Shown here: positions 1-7,952 of the stretch, one piece after another | Position numbering within the stretch: position 1 is the stretch's first letter | Layout: the number at the start of each line of letters is the position of its first letter | IMG/VR virus record: IMGVR_UViG_3300042691_024752 | Coordinates: 1-32,557 of that record | Length of the DNA stretch: 32,557 bases | Source of the DNA: a virus | Strand: one strand, 5' to 3' | The notes under the pieces: model-generated | Told to the model about the DNA's origin: nothing | The model's input: the letters and a program-made list of their open reading frames with translations, nothing else | Database searches by the model: none | Translations under genes and position numbers: made by a program

Positions 1-703
1 TAGTCTTCTCGCACTTTTGTCTATCAAACCTGGTGCCCTTTAGGGTTAGCTCTAATAGCACGGGAAAGGAAGCGGTCTCTAGATCGAAGATGGATTCGAC
101 TTCCTCTTGACGCATCTTGATCTTGAAGTGTTGCCAGAGTTTTAAGGTCAGTGCCGCGTCTTGTTCGGCGTACTCTCCGACGTACATGGCGGGGAGTTTC
201 CAGAGCTCTTTCTTTGGATGAACGCCAAAGTCGGCGGCGGCCTGCTTGAGAGCGGCCTCGGACTTAACTTCCTTGAGGTAATCAAAGCCAAGCGCATTGA
301 GGCTGTAGGAGAAGCGGTTCTCGTCCAGTAGTGGAGCGGCGAGCATGGTGTCTAGGATGCGGCCGTTGATGGTGAAGCCACTTGCGCGAAGCCACCCCGC
401 GTCATATGCCGCGTTGTGCATGATCTTGTCTGCGTCAGTGGCTAGGACGTCTTTTATCCACCGCTCAACAATACGTTTATCCATATTGCCGCCACCACCG
501 TGAGCAATAGGATAGTATCCACTCCAACCGTCAACAGCCACAGCGTAACCAGCAATGAAGCCGTCATTGCGGGGCCATCCGGGGCCAAAAGATTCCATAT
601 TCGGGTCACAGGTTTCGAGGTCAATTGCAATCTCCTTTGCGGTAGATAGATTGGGAAAAGTCTGTGGGGGAACCCACTCCGTAATGGTCGGGAACATAGG
701 CAT
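1..703 (-). CDS. Family A DNA polymerase, N-terminal 3'-5' exonuclease part (cut by left edge)
   Basis: The reading frame starts at ATG 703 (a second in-frame ATG lies at 697) and stays open to the window edge, giving 234 residues. It has the three motifs of a DnaQ-like proofreading exonuclease: Exo I D28-L-E30, Exo II with N98 and D101 in a HNAAYDAGWL context, and Exo III Y178 with D182. After these the sequence enters the linker that usually leads to the PolI palm/fingers, which lie outside the window. The likely role is replicative phage DNA polymerase with proofreading. The gene begins five bases after the stop of the upstream helicase gene. An AAAAGGA stretch lies about 17 bases upstream, so ribosome recruitment is probably by coupling. 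Only the exonuclease domain is visible; the polymerase assignment rests on family architecture and context. Confidence 0.88.
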   Translation of the reverse strand, partial: MPMFPTITEWVPPQTFPNLSTAKEIAIDLETCDPNMESFGPGWPRNDGFIAGYAVAVDGWSGYYPIAHGGGGNMDKRIVERWIKDVLATDADKIMHNAAYDAGWLRASGFTINGRILDTMLAAPLLDENRFSYSLNALGFDYLKEVKSEAALKQAAADFGVHPKKELWKLPAMYVGEYAEQDAALTLKLWQHFKIKMRQEEVESIFDLETASFPVLLELTLKGTRFDRQKCEKT

Positions 704-708
704 TGTTT

Positions 709-2211
709 TCACAGACGAAATCCTTTTAATTCATTTTTTGGAAACACATAGTGCAGTGCTTGTTTGGCGCGGGTAAGTCCCACATACAGCAGTCGATTGA
801 CATCATCAGAGTTGCGCTCGTACTCTTTGGCAAAGCGCGTTGAGAGGTCCCCGAGCAGTAGTACGTTGTCTGCTTCTCCGCCTTTGGCGCCGTGGATCGT
901 AGAGAGCTTGATAGGAATGTTGCCCGTGAGCTTTGTGCCGCGTCGCAAGAGGGCGATGATGTAGTCGCGCTTATCCTCACCAATCTTTAGAAGAGCCTCA
1001 TGCCAGACGATATCCGGGGCCAAGAGCCCTTGTTCTTGTCGCAAGCGTTCCATGCTGTACACGCCGTTGGGGTCCGCGAGCCGTAGTCCTTTGTACCCGT
1101 GCTTGACAAAGTCAGCGCCTAAGTATTTGTAGACGTTTTTTATAACGGTCAGCGGCAATTCTTTGCCGCGTCTGAGGTTCTCCCAACCCAGTACAGCGGA
1201 CAAGATGCCTTCGGAGATGCTCCGTTGGCCGTGACGCTCGAACAGCAGGCCCTGGCTCTTGATCCAGGTGTGCATTTCAGAGAGCATGTAGTTGGTGCTT
1301 GCAAGGACGAGCCAGTTGCCGTGGGTAATATCGACGTGAGAGAAGTCGTTGTAGTAGTGAATGTGCCCTTCTTCGGCGCGAGCTTTCCAAACCTTGGGCT
1401 GGCGCTTCTTTATTCGGTGCACGATCTTGTTGGCGATCGCGTGGATTTTGGCAGGCACGCGATAAGATTGATCGAGGATGGTGATTGTGCCGGTAAAGTT
1501 TAAAAAACTATCGACGTCGGCCCCTGCCCAGTTGTAGACGGCCTGGTCATCATCCCCGGCTAAGAAAGAACGCTGTGATCTCTTAGCCAATTCAGTTACT
1601 AATTCCCATTGCAACCTAGAGAGGTCTTGTGCCTCGTCAATGATGAGCGCATCGAGCGTGGGAAGTCTCTCGGGTTGTTGCACTATCTGCTCGAGTAGAT
1701 CAGTGAAATCCAGTAGTGATCGGCTCTCTTTGTAATGTCGATAAGCGCGCTCTACATACTCAAAGTGATACCACTCGATCTCCATGCTGCTTTGGTTGTA
1801 GTGCGTGCGCAGGTCCAGGCCCTTGATCCGTGCAATGTTGATCTCGTTCAGGATGGGGTTGTCCACCTTCACCATGAAATCTTCGTCCCCGTTTTCAATG
1901 GAGAGCTCGATCCCTGCCTCTTTGGCAAAGGCCCGGTAGTCCTCAGGAGACATCATGTCCTTGGTGCCGATGCCCAGACAACGGTAGGCCAGACTATGGA
2001 GCGTGCGAAACCAGGGGAAGTCGAGGTCTGGATTGAGTTGGGGGAATTTTGCAATTGCCCTGTCGCGTGCTTCGTTAGCCGCCTTGCGGGTAAAGGAGAA
2101 GTAGCCTATCTTTAACGAGGGGACGCCGTCGGTTAATTCTTGCTCAACGATATTCAATAAGAACGTCGTTTTGCCGGAACCTGGCGGGCCGAAGATTTTT
2201 CTAATCTCCAT
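709..2211 (-). CDS. UvrD/Rep-like superfamily 1 DNA helicase
   Basis: The product is a 500-residue ATP-dependent DNA helicase. Motif I GPPGSGKT is at residues 8-15, motif II reads LIIDEAQD, motif III has the FLAGDDDQAVYNWAGA form, motif IV holds the QSYR pattern, motif V reads STIHGAKGGEAD and motif VI reads LLYVGLTRAK. The set is complete and in order. The frame is open further upstream to 2307, but I chose ATG 2211 because it has a strong GGAGGAG Shine-Dalgarno just upstream and places the Walker A motif at the N-terminus as usual for the family. The start overlaps the end of the small upstream gene by 11 bases. The usual 2B insertion is short, as in compact phage SF1 helicases. The probable role is strand unwinding with the adjacent polymerase and primase. 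A recombination or repair role is also possible. Confidence 0.9.
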   Translation of the reverse strand: MEIRKIFGPPGSGKTTFLLNIVEQELTDGVPSLKIGYFSFTRKAANEARDRAIAKFPQLNPDLDFPWFRTLHSLAYRCLGIGTKDMMSPEDYRAFAKEAGIELSIENGDEDFMVKVDNPILNEINIARIKGLDLRTHYNQSSMEIEWYHFEYVERAYRHYKESRSLLDFTDLLEQIVQQPERLPTLDALIIDEAQDLSRLQWELVTELAKRSQRSFLAGDDDQAVYNWAGADVDSFLNFTGTITILDQSYRVPAKIHAIANKIVHRIKKRQPKVWKARAEEGHIHYYNDFSHVDITHGNWLVLASTNYMLSEMHTWIKSQGLLFERHGQRSISEGILSAVLGWENLRRGKELPLTVIKNVYKYLGADFVKHGYKGLRLADPNGVYSMERLRQEQGLLAPDIVWHEALLKIGEDKRDYIIALLRRGTKLTGNIPIKLSTIHGAKGGEADNVLLLGDLSTRFAKEYERNSDDVNRLLYVGLTRAKQALHYVFPKNELKGFRL

Positions 2212-2476
2212 ACCGCTCCTCCACGTCATCAAGGGAACACTCCCACAAAATGATGGGGGTGTGTGGTCCGACGTAGGCGCTTTGAATATTGAACTCAATA
2301 TATTCAAGGGCCTCTTCTACTTCCATAGCGTCATCTTTTGTTAGGTTGTCTAACATTTTTTCGCCGCTATAGATCAATCGCTCGACTTGTTGATTGCCGT
2401 GCCAGGTGCAGCACGTTCCTATAAAACAGTCTTCAAAACTGTCCATCTTTAATGGTCTATCTTCATCGTTAATCAA
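2201..2476 (-). CDS. Small acidic conserved-type phage protein, unknown function
   Basis: This is a 91-residue acidic protein with no motif I recognise and no membrane segment. The start is a TTG codon at 2476 that overlaps the primase stop as TTGA. An AGGAG sequence lies six bases upstream, which makes the TTG a better start than the internal ATG at 2446. Two adjacent cysteines and a nearby histidine (CCTWH, about residues 22-26) are visible but do not form an obvious metal site. It is translationally coupled between primase and helicase, so a replication-linked role such as an adaptor is possible. That is inference from position only. Confidence 0.75.
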   Translation of the reverse strand: MINDEDRPLKMDSFEDCFIGTCCTWHGNQQVERLIYSGEKMLDNLTKDDAMEVEEALEYIEFNIQSAYVGPHTPIILWECSLDDVEERYGD

Positions 2477-4002
2477 AATGGGCTCCTCTTCTTTTGCTCA
2501 GGTGTGTTAAAGGGGGCGTCTTGCTTTTTAAATCCAGGCAAGCGCCAGCATCGGGTTGCGCGTCCTTTGAGGAACAGGGGGATAGGTTCACCCCCGAGGT
2601 CTCGCAGGCGTTGCGCCATCTTTGGTGCAGTAAGGCCCACAAAGTTGTTACGCTTTAGGTGTGCTTCAAGGTCTTTCATCCTGAAGTAGGTCTTAGCATC
2701 TTCTTCGTCTGTCCAGGGGCGGCCAAGCAAAATCTCGTCGCGGTCCATGGCCTGTTGTAAGTGCGTACAGAACTCTTCCAACAAATCCACAAAGCGTCCT
2801 GTGATGCTCGTGTCATCCGTTGCCTCGTGAATCTGTTCAGACTCCACCATCTCTTTGAGTAACGCGTTGAGCATCTGCTCCCAGTCCTGCTTGCGCAGGG
2901 TTGGAGGCAAGACGTTGATTTTGTCTACGCATGCCTTTTGAAACATGTTTTGGTTGTAGAGGTGATCGGTATCTAGCTCAATGCGTTTGCCGTTGATATC
3001 TAAGAACCACAGCGGAGGCTCTGAGTTGTATTTGGATAAAGAGGATAGTTGTGGTGCATCAGGTCCGTTGGCCCCGACTCCGTGTTTGCGAGTTCTGCAC
3101 AGGCCTGAATTGCAAAAGCTGTTGAGGGGCGCGTCCTTGCACTTGTACTTGTAATCTTTCTTATTGAGCTGTTTGACGAGTATCTGCACTTCGTTGTTTG
3201 GCAACGGTGGGTGCACGTACTTGAAGTTGTGTTCAATAAGAGGGTTCTCCCAATTTATGGGAAAAACCTTTTTAAGATAAATACCAATGTTGAACAAGGT
3301 ATTGTTGCGGCCCCCTTCGGGAACGCCTTGTGCACATAGGGCCTGCAAGCACGGAGGGCCGTCCGCAAGGGGTTGTTCTGCTTTCTTAGGAGGCTCGGGT
3401 ATTGCTACGTCAGGGTCTTGTATATTGGCCTGGACCAGTTCATAGAACTCCTCTAAGGTAGCGGCACTCCCGTCTTCTTTGATCCCATAGCGCAGGGTTT
3501 GATCCCCTCCGAAATAGGGTAAGTTGAGGAAGTTCCCAGTGTCTCCGCGGTCAACCAAAATCTCAGCTTGCTTGGGGAAGATTTCGCGCCCAGCTTCGCC
3601 CAAGAGTGCGGCAGAGGACTTTAAGTACTCCTGCATGCGTGCGGCAGCAATCGGCTCCTTGGTAAACAAGAAAACGTGCGCGCCACCGGACTTGCTCCTG
3701 CAAACAACAAGAGGCAACTCCAAGCTTTTAATCTTCTTGACTAGGCCAGCATGATCCAGTGGATACTGGTCAATATCAATACAGCCCCAGATACAGGTGT
3801 TATCCGCCCGGATCGGGATAATTCCAAGACTTGGCTCAACACCGGTGAGATGTTTTTCCCAGAGGTCATCGGTGGGTGGTTTACGTACGACAACAGCTTT
3901 ACCTGCTTGTTTTCCGTCCCCTCGAGACCCTTCAATTTTGTATGTTCCATAGGCGATATCTAAACCAGAGAATATGGCCTTGAACCGTTCGATGTCGGTC
4001 AT
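2473..4002 (-). CDS. Archaeo-eukaryotic-type (AEP/TOTE-like) DNA primase
   Basis: The 509-residue protein matches the AEP primase fold pattern. The catalytic acidic pair D76/D78 sits in GCIDIDQY, the nucleotide-binding SGGAH motif is at 105-109, a EIFPKQ segment typical of TOTE-type primases is at about 140-145, and the later D151/N157 region precedes LPYFGG. A helical C-terminal region (about 215-310) follows, with GGRNNTLFN and a cysteine cluster (C288, C297, C302), which may bind zinc. The last 150 residues are not recognisable but look like a helical, winged-helix-type tail. It should make primers for the family A polymerase encoded downstream. A weak GAGAAAG ribosome site and a perfect hairpin (4021-4045) precede the start. 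AEP rather than DnaG-type priming is notable in a podovirus but is known from uncultured aquatic phages. Confidence 0.82.
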   Translation of the reverse strand: MTDIERFKAIFSGLDIAYGTYKIEGSRGDGKQAGKAVVVRKPPTDDLWEKHLTGVEPSLGIIPIRADNTCIWGCIDIDQYPLDHAGLVKKIKSLELPLVVCRSKSGGAHVFLFTKEPIAAARMQEYLKSSAALLGEAGREIFPKQAEILVDRGDTGNFLNLPYFGGDQTLRYGIKEDGSAATLEEFYELVQANIQDPDVAIPEPPKKAEQPLADGPPCLQALCAQGVPEGGRNNTLFNIGIYLKKVFPINWENPLIEHNFKYVHPPLPNNEVQILVKQLNKKDYKYKCKDAPLNSFCNSGLCRTRKHGVGANGPDAPQLSSLSKYNSEPPLWFLDINGKRIELDTDHLYNQNMFQKACVDKINVLPPTLRKQDWEQMLNALLKEMVESEQIHEATDDTSITGRFVDLLEEFCTHLQQAMDRDEILLGRPWTDEEDAKTYFRMKDLEAHLKRNNFVGLTAPKMAQRLRDLGGEPIPLFLKGRATRCWRLPGFKKQDAPFNTPEQKKRSPF

Positions 4003-4020
4003 TATGCTTTCTCAGGTGAT

Positions 4021-4045
4021 GGGGCCTACATAGTTCGTAGGCCCC
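4021..4045. promoter_or_regulatory. Perfect 9-bp hairpin between ssb-like and primase genes
   Basis: GGGGCCTAC (4021-4029) and GTAGGCCCC (4037-4045) form a perfect stem with a 7-base loop. It lies immediately after the stop of the 4052-4822 gene and 18 bases before the primase ATG. No U-tract follows on the minus strand, so it is not a classical intrinsic terminator. It could be an attenuator, an RNA processing or stability element, or a translational control hairpin for the primase. It is the only strong intergenic hairpin in the replication operon. Confidence 0.6.
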
Positions 4046-4051
4046 GAGTTA

Positions 4052-4822
4052 TTAGAATATGGTCTTGTTAGAGGCTTCTAAATCGCCCTCATGTTTTACT
4101 TTGACCTCTCCAACACTCACCTGACTAGCAAAAGCCTTTGCACTCAAATACACCTCGTCTTTGTCAACTTGACCGATACGCTCGATCTCCCAACCAAACC
4201 ACTTGCCTTTGTCGTTTGATTCACCAACGGTGCTCAAGCGGTACATCTGGCTGTACATGGGAGGCGTGAACATACCGTTCGCTCCTTGCATTTTGACTGA
4301 CTGCATCATGGAGTTCCACTTACGCGACTTCTTGAGTTGCGTGGACTTCATCACAATCAATGCAGGGTTTGAGAGACCTTGTTCATCGATCACCATCACG
4401 TAGTGATTGGCGGTGTTCTCGATGTAGTTACCATTCTCCAGGTATTCCTTGTTGTCTCCAGGATCGCGATGCGTCTTAGACAACACATCACTGGTTGCAG
4501 GGTAGATATGCACAGGCGCGCCACTACCTGCACCGCCTCTTGGAGCCCACTCAATGTACTGGCGTACATAAGCGCAAGGCACTACGGTTATGCCCTTCTT
4601 GCCGTCATACAACTCACCTGTCACGGTGTTATAGATCATGCCTGGTAAGGCACCATCGATCTCACCTACTTCGGGAGAAGTGTTGGTGAGCAGTTTTAAA
4701 AACGGAAGAGCAAAGTCTTCCTGCCCCATTCCTGCAAAGCTCGATGCAGCGTCTTGTTCAAAATCGCTCATCAATGCAACAGCAGTTGAAGAGGCCTTGG
4801 GTGCTAGTTCTGTTTTAGCCAT
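4052..4822 (-). CDS. Conserved phage replication-module protein, putative ssDNA-binding protein
   Basis: The product has 256 residues. ATG 4822 was chosen over the in-frame ATG 4885 because AAAGGAAA lies just upstream and because the longer form would run into the preceding coding region. The protein has an N-terminal variable tail, then a beta-rich body with aromatic and basic residues (YIEWAPRGG, SRKWNSMM, KWFGWEIERIG). It ends in an acidic, charged tail. It resembles a family often found beside phage primases and polymerases and sometimes labelled ssDNA-binding. I recognise the family pattern rather than a defining motif, so the function is inferred from context. It sits between a coiled-coil protein gene and the primase gene in one minus-strand operon. 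Confidence 0.6.
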   Translation of the reverse strand: MAKTELAPKASSTAVALMSDFEQDAASSFAGMGQEDFALPFLKLLTNTSPEVGEIDGALPGMIYNTVTGELYDGKKGITVVPCAYVRQYIEWAPRGGAGSGAPVHIYPATSDVLSKTHRDPGDNKEYLENGNYIENTANHYVMVIDEQGLSNPALIVMKSTQLKKSRKWNSMMQSVKMQGANGMFTPPMYSQMYRLSTVGESNDKGKWFGWEIERIGQVDKDEVYLSAKAFASQVSVGEVKVKHEGDLEASNKTIF

Positions 4823-4841
4823 GATAAATTTCCTTTTTTCG

Positions 4842-5396
4842 TTAAGCGGATTTAATGATTGCTTTTTGGCCAATGAATGCGCCAAATAGATCGGTGGGAA
4901 ACTCGTTTCCTCGTTCCACCTGCTCTTTAACCCATGCCTTGAGGGTCATGGGTTCTATCTTCTCAGCTTGTTCAGCAGGGTAGCCAGACTCACCGAGTAG
5001 ATTTATTAGACGAGAACAAAGCTCGTCTTCGCCGCGTCCAAAACGGACGCTGACAGTGTTTTTAATGATGTCATCCATGCCTCTCTCGCGAAGCCATTGA
5101 AAGGCCTCTGCACGGCGAGCTTCTGAGATAGAGGCACTGTAGAAGGGCTTGACTTCAATGGAGGAACCATCTGCCATCTTGAATGACTTCAAATTCATCT
5201 GCGCTAGAAGTTCTGGAATGGACTCTTCGGTCAGTTTCCGAAACTGCGCTTTACGCTCTTTAAGCGTCTCCTCCATGTCTGCAACTTCTTTCTCAAGTTC
5301 CTTGGCGCGTTTTGCTAAAGCAGCAACACCGATAAGGTCCTCGTCTTGTATCTTTAGAGCATCTGCATCTTGTTCAAACTGGGTCGTAAGACTCAT
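4842..5396 (-). CDS. Conserved coiled-coil phage protein in replication operon
   Basis: The product has 184 residues. ATG 5396 is preceded by AAAGGAGAA at good spacing. The frame is open further upstream, but that part lies inside the preceding gene. Residues about 20-60 form a charged heptad-like helix (AKELEKEVADMEETLKERK). A small domain follows, with DGSSIEVKPFYSASIS and a VSVRFGRGEDE segment, and the C-terminus carries an EPMTLKAWVKEQVERG helix. I have seen this architecture repeatedly in phage replication modules, but no biochemical function is known to me. The start overlaps the upstream gene by 23 bases. A role in recombination or nuclease modulation would be guesswork. Confidence 0.78.
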   Translation of the reverse strand: MSLTTQFEQDADALKIQDEDLIGVAALAKRAKELEKEVADMEETLKERKAQFRKLTEESIPELLAQMNLKSFKMADGSSIEVKPFYSASISEARRAEAFQWLRERGMDDIIKNTVSVRFGRGEDELCSRLINLLGESGYPAEQAEKIEPMTLKAWVKEQVERGNEFPTDLFGAFIGQKAIIKSA

Positions 5397-5733
5397 ATAA
5401 TTCTCCTTTCTTAAATAAATCAACCTCAACTGGAATGTAACGCTTTTCGCGCTTATCCCACTTGAGACACTTGAATCGGCCACCATTTTTTGCAGCGGCC
5501 ACTGCACATGCGATACCTATTGCTGAAGGGTCTCCAATGAGCAATAGATAGTCAGCATCGCTGAACTTCTCCAACTTACGTTGGATTCTTCTTACCGTAG
5601 GAACGCTCGAGAAAGATATCTGAGCATTATCCGGAAGTAAGATTTCAATCGCCCCGTATGTCATCGCCCCAGAAATATTGTGCTGCAATGTCTCCTGGAT
5701 TACGTACACGATTGGCTTTTTTTCAATTGACAC
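5374..5733 (-). CDS. Conserved phage hypothetical protein, first gene of leftward replication operon
   Basis: This 119-residue protein starts with GTG at 5733, preceded by AAAGGAGAA at 5-6 bases. It begins with a beta strand (IVYVIQE) and contains the pattern PTVRRIQRKLEKF, then DYLLLIGDPSAIGIACAVAA and FKCLKWDKREKRY. This resembles a widespread small protein of phage replication operons with no assigned function. The LLLIGDP stretch is reminiscent of a nucleotide-handling loop but is not a Walker motif. It is the first gene leftward from the divergent region, so it should be expressed early. Confidence 0.75.
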   Translation of the reverse strand: MSIEKKPIVYVIQETLQHNISGAMTYGAIEILLPDNAQISFSSVPTVRRIQRKLEKFSDADYLLLIGDPSAIGIACAVAAAKNGGRFKCLKWDKREKRYIPVEVDLFKKGELYESYDPV

Positions 5734-5761
5734 AAATTCTCCTTTCTAAAAATGAATGACC

Positions 5762-5790
5762 AGTGTACACTACGAAAACCTGGTCCGCAA
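5762..5790 (-). promoter_or_regulatory. Candidate promoter with overlapping 10-bp palindrome in the divergent region
   Basis: Reading leftward, TTGCGG (complement of 5785-5790) and TACACT (complement of 5762-5767) are separated by exactly 17 bases, a plausible sigma-70 layout for the minus-strand replication operon. The -10 hexamer is part of the perfect palindrome AGTGTACACT (5762-5771), which could serve as an operator seen by both divergent units. The region 5734-5811 is the only divergent intergenic space in the window. The -35 match is weak, so the call is tentative. Confidence 0.4.
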
Positions 5791-5811
5791 CCCCCAGCAA
5801 GAAAGAAAGAA

Positions 5812-7266
5812 ATGACTGATACTTTTTTACAAACTTATCCCTATAGGAACAAGCCTTTTGTGCATCAACAGGCCTATCTTCAACGTCACTGGAACGCTCC
5901 GGTAGCAGCTTTGTTTGCAGATATGGGAACTGGTAAGAGCTACATGCTCATTAACAATTTCTCAATTCTTTACGACAAAGGAATGCTTAACGGAGTACTC
6001 ATAGTAGCACCAAAAGGAGTGTACCGGAACTGGGTTGATACCGAAATTCCTAAGCATATACCCGAACACGTGCAATATCGTATGGCCATTTGGAATCCTC
6101 AGCCGAGAAAGGCGGAGGCCCAGGCGCTTGATCGTTTGTTCGATATAAGCGAAGACTTAAAGATTTTGGTCATGAACATTGAAGCCTTTTCTACAGCAAA
6201 AGGCACTAAATACGCTAGTCGGTTTTTGTTGTGTCACGACGCAATGATGGCGATCGATGAGAGCACCACAATCAAAACACCCACCTCGGCGAGATCAAAA
6301 AACACAGAGAAGGTGGGCCGTGGTGCGCGGTTCAAGCGCATTGCTACAGGCTCTCCGGTGACCAAGTCCCCGATGGATTTGTATCAGCAGTGTGCCTTTC
6401 TATCTCCTAACTGTTTGAATGCCGCGAGCTACTACTCGTTCCAGGCGCGCTACGCGGTTGTGATTGAGCGTAGCGTGGCCACGCACAGCTTTAGACAGGT
6501 TGTTGGATATCGCCGGCTTGACGAGCTCAAAGAAAAGCTTGACCACTTTAGCTTTCGAGTCAAGAAGGAGGAGTGCCTTGACTTGCCAGACAAGCTCTAC
6601 GTGAAGCGGGAAGTGGACTTGACAGACGAGCAGGTGCGCGCGTATAGGCAGATGAAGGATCTAGCCTTGTCCCAGTTCAAAGAGGGCATCACTAGCACTG
6701 TTAATGCGTTGACGCAGTTGATGCGCTTGCATCAAATAGTTTGTGGCCACGTGAAGTTGGACAACGGGGAAGTGATTGAATTGCCCAACAACCGCATCAA
6801 TGAATTGCTGTCCATTGTTGAGGAGACGGACGGCAAGATCATCATCTGGGCCAACTACCGTCATGACATTGAAGCCTTGAAACTTGCCTTGTCCAAAGAG
6901 TACGGCATGAACTCAGTAGGTATGTACTACGGGGGCATACCTGATGATGAGCGCAAGCGGGTTTTAGCAGAATTTCAGAACCCTGATAGCGAGATGCGCT
7001 TCTTTGTTGGTAACCCTAGCACAGGCGGATACGGACTGACGTTGACTGCCGCGCATACCATGATTTACTACAGCAACAGCTTTGACTTGGAGAAGCGTTT
7101 GCAATCGGAAGACCGAGCGCACCGCATTGGCCAAACAAAAAACGTGACCTACATTGACCTGATTGCCGTGGGAACGGTGGACGAGAAGATCGTCAAGGCT
7201 TTGCGGGACAAAATTAATATCGCCACCCAGGTGATGGGAGAGGACTTTAAACAATGGTTGATCTGA
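5812..7266 (+). CDS. SNF2-family superfamily 2 DNA helicase/translocase
   Basis: This 484-residue protein carries a Q-motif-like KPFVHQQAYLQ, motif I ADMGTGKS at 36-43, and motif II as DEST (D149-E150) followed by TIKTPTSARSK. Motif III is ATGSPVTKSP. In the second RecA domain, motif IV reads KIIIWANYR, motif V contains GGYGLTLTAAH, and motif VI SEDRAHRIGQ is at 432-441. The order and the HRIGQ box are diagnostic of SNF2-like translocases. I chose ATG 5812 (purine-rich GAAAGAAAGAA upstream) over the in-frame ATG 5752, which would take in the divergent promoter area and has no ribosome site. It is followed by an overlapping nuclease gene on the same strand, suggesting joint action on DNA. The role could be recombination, fork remodelling or removal of bound proteins. 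Confidence 0.9.
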   Translation: MTDTFLQTYPYRNKPFVHQQAYLQRHWNAPVAALFADMGTGKSYMLINNFSILYDKGMLNGVLIVAPKGVYRNWVDTEIPKHIPEHVQYRMAIWNPQPRKAEAQALDRLFDISEDLKILVMNIEAFSTAKGTKYASRFLLCHDAMMAIDESTTIKTPTSARSKNTEKVGRGARFKRIATGSPVTKSPMDLYQQCAFLSPNCLNAASYYSFQARYAVVIERSVATHSFRQVVGYRRLDELKEKLDHFSFRVKKEECLDLPDKLYVKREVDLTDEQVRAYRQMKDLALSQFKEGITSTVNALTQLMRLHQIVCGHVKLDNGEVIELPNNRINELLSIVEETDGKIIIWANYRHDIEALKLALSKEYGMNSVGMYYGGIPDDERKRVLAEFQNPDSEMRFFVGNPSTGGYGLTLTAAHTMIYYSNSFDLEKRLQSEDRAHRIGQTKNVTYIDLIAVGTVDEKIVKALRDKINIATQVMGEDFKQWLI

Positions 7267-7952
7267 TACCGATTCGCAAGCTCTACGTATACGAAAAGCT
7301 TGAACAAATAAATGAACCAACGGGACGTGTTTACGGCGATGAAAGATTGCCAAGCGTTACCCGGATTCTGTCTGCCACTAAGGACCGAGCGCACCTTGAC
7401 GCGTGGGTCGCGAGGGTTGGTGAAGTAGAAGCGGAACGTATCAAAAACGAAGCATCCACTGTCGGCACCCACATGCACAACGTCATTGAGCGCATGATTG
7501 CTTATAAGAATTTACCTCGTCCAACCAACTGGCTTATGACTAAGGGTTATGAGATGGGCTATAAGTTAGTAAACACTTACTTCTCTCATATCTCTGAGAT
7601 ATGGGGATCAGAGGCTACTCTTTATTATCCCGGGAAATACGCAGGCACAACGGACTTAGTGGGCATATATAGGGGAAAACCCGCTATTGTTGACTTTAAG
7701 CAATCGGTCAAGCCTAAGCGTGCGGAGTGGATTCAAGACTATTTTCAACAACTTGCCGCCTATGCTTTGGCTCATGACATTGTCCACGGCACGAATATCG
7801 ATTTTGGTGCGGTGCTTATCTGTGTGCAAGATGGCACAACGCAAGAATTCACGACCGCCGGCCGTGAATTTCAAAACCACAAAGATGAGTGGCTAAAGCG
7901 CGTGGAGCTGTTTAGGCAGCAGGCTGCTGTCCCTGCGCAAGCATCGGACTGA
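7254..7952 (+). CDS. RecB/Cas4-like PD-(D/E)XK nuclease
   Basis: This 232-residue protein has the features of the RecB-type exonuclease family. A GTHMHNVIE segment (71-79) supplies the upstream histidine/glutamate, GTTDLVG carries D134, the core IVDFKQSVK carries D147 and K149, and QLAAYALA (166-173) gives the QhxxY motif. No iron-sulphur cysteine set is visible, so it is closer to MGME1 or phage single-domain exonucleases than to Cas4. It starts inside the end of the SNF2 helicase gene (13-base overlap, with AGGA upstream), so the two are translationally coupled. A helicase plus processive exonuclease pair fits phage recombination or host DNA processing. The 3' end overlaps the convergent virion gene by 41 bases. 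Confidence 0.87.
   Translation: MVDLIPIRKLYVYEKLEQINEPTGRVYGDERLPSVTRILSATKDRAHLDAWVARVGEVEAERIKNEASTVGTHMHNVIERMIAYKNLPRPTNWLMTKGYEMGYKLVNTYFSHISEIWGSEATLYYPGKYAGTTDLVGIYRGKPAIVDFKQSVKPKRAEWIQDYFQQLAAYALAHDIVHGTNIDFGAVLICVQDGTTQEFTTAGREFQNHKDEWLKRVELFRQQAAVPAQASD

Noticed and set aside
2212-2307. N-terminal extension of the SF1 helicase to ATG 2307
   Set aside because: Lies within the preceding gene, has no ribosome site, and would push Walker A away from the N-terminus.
4495-4889. Several plus-strand frames over the putative SSB gene
   Set aside because: Opposite-strand shadows without ribosome sites or family resemblance.
5752-5811. N-terminal 20-codon extension of the SNF2 helicase from ATG 5752
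   Set aside because: No ribosome site, overlaps the divergent control region, and adds an unconserved-looking Pro/Arg tail.
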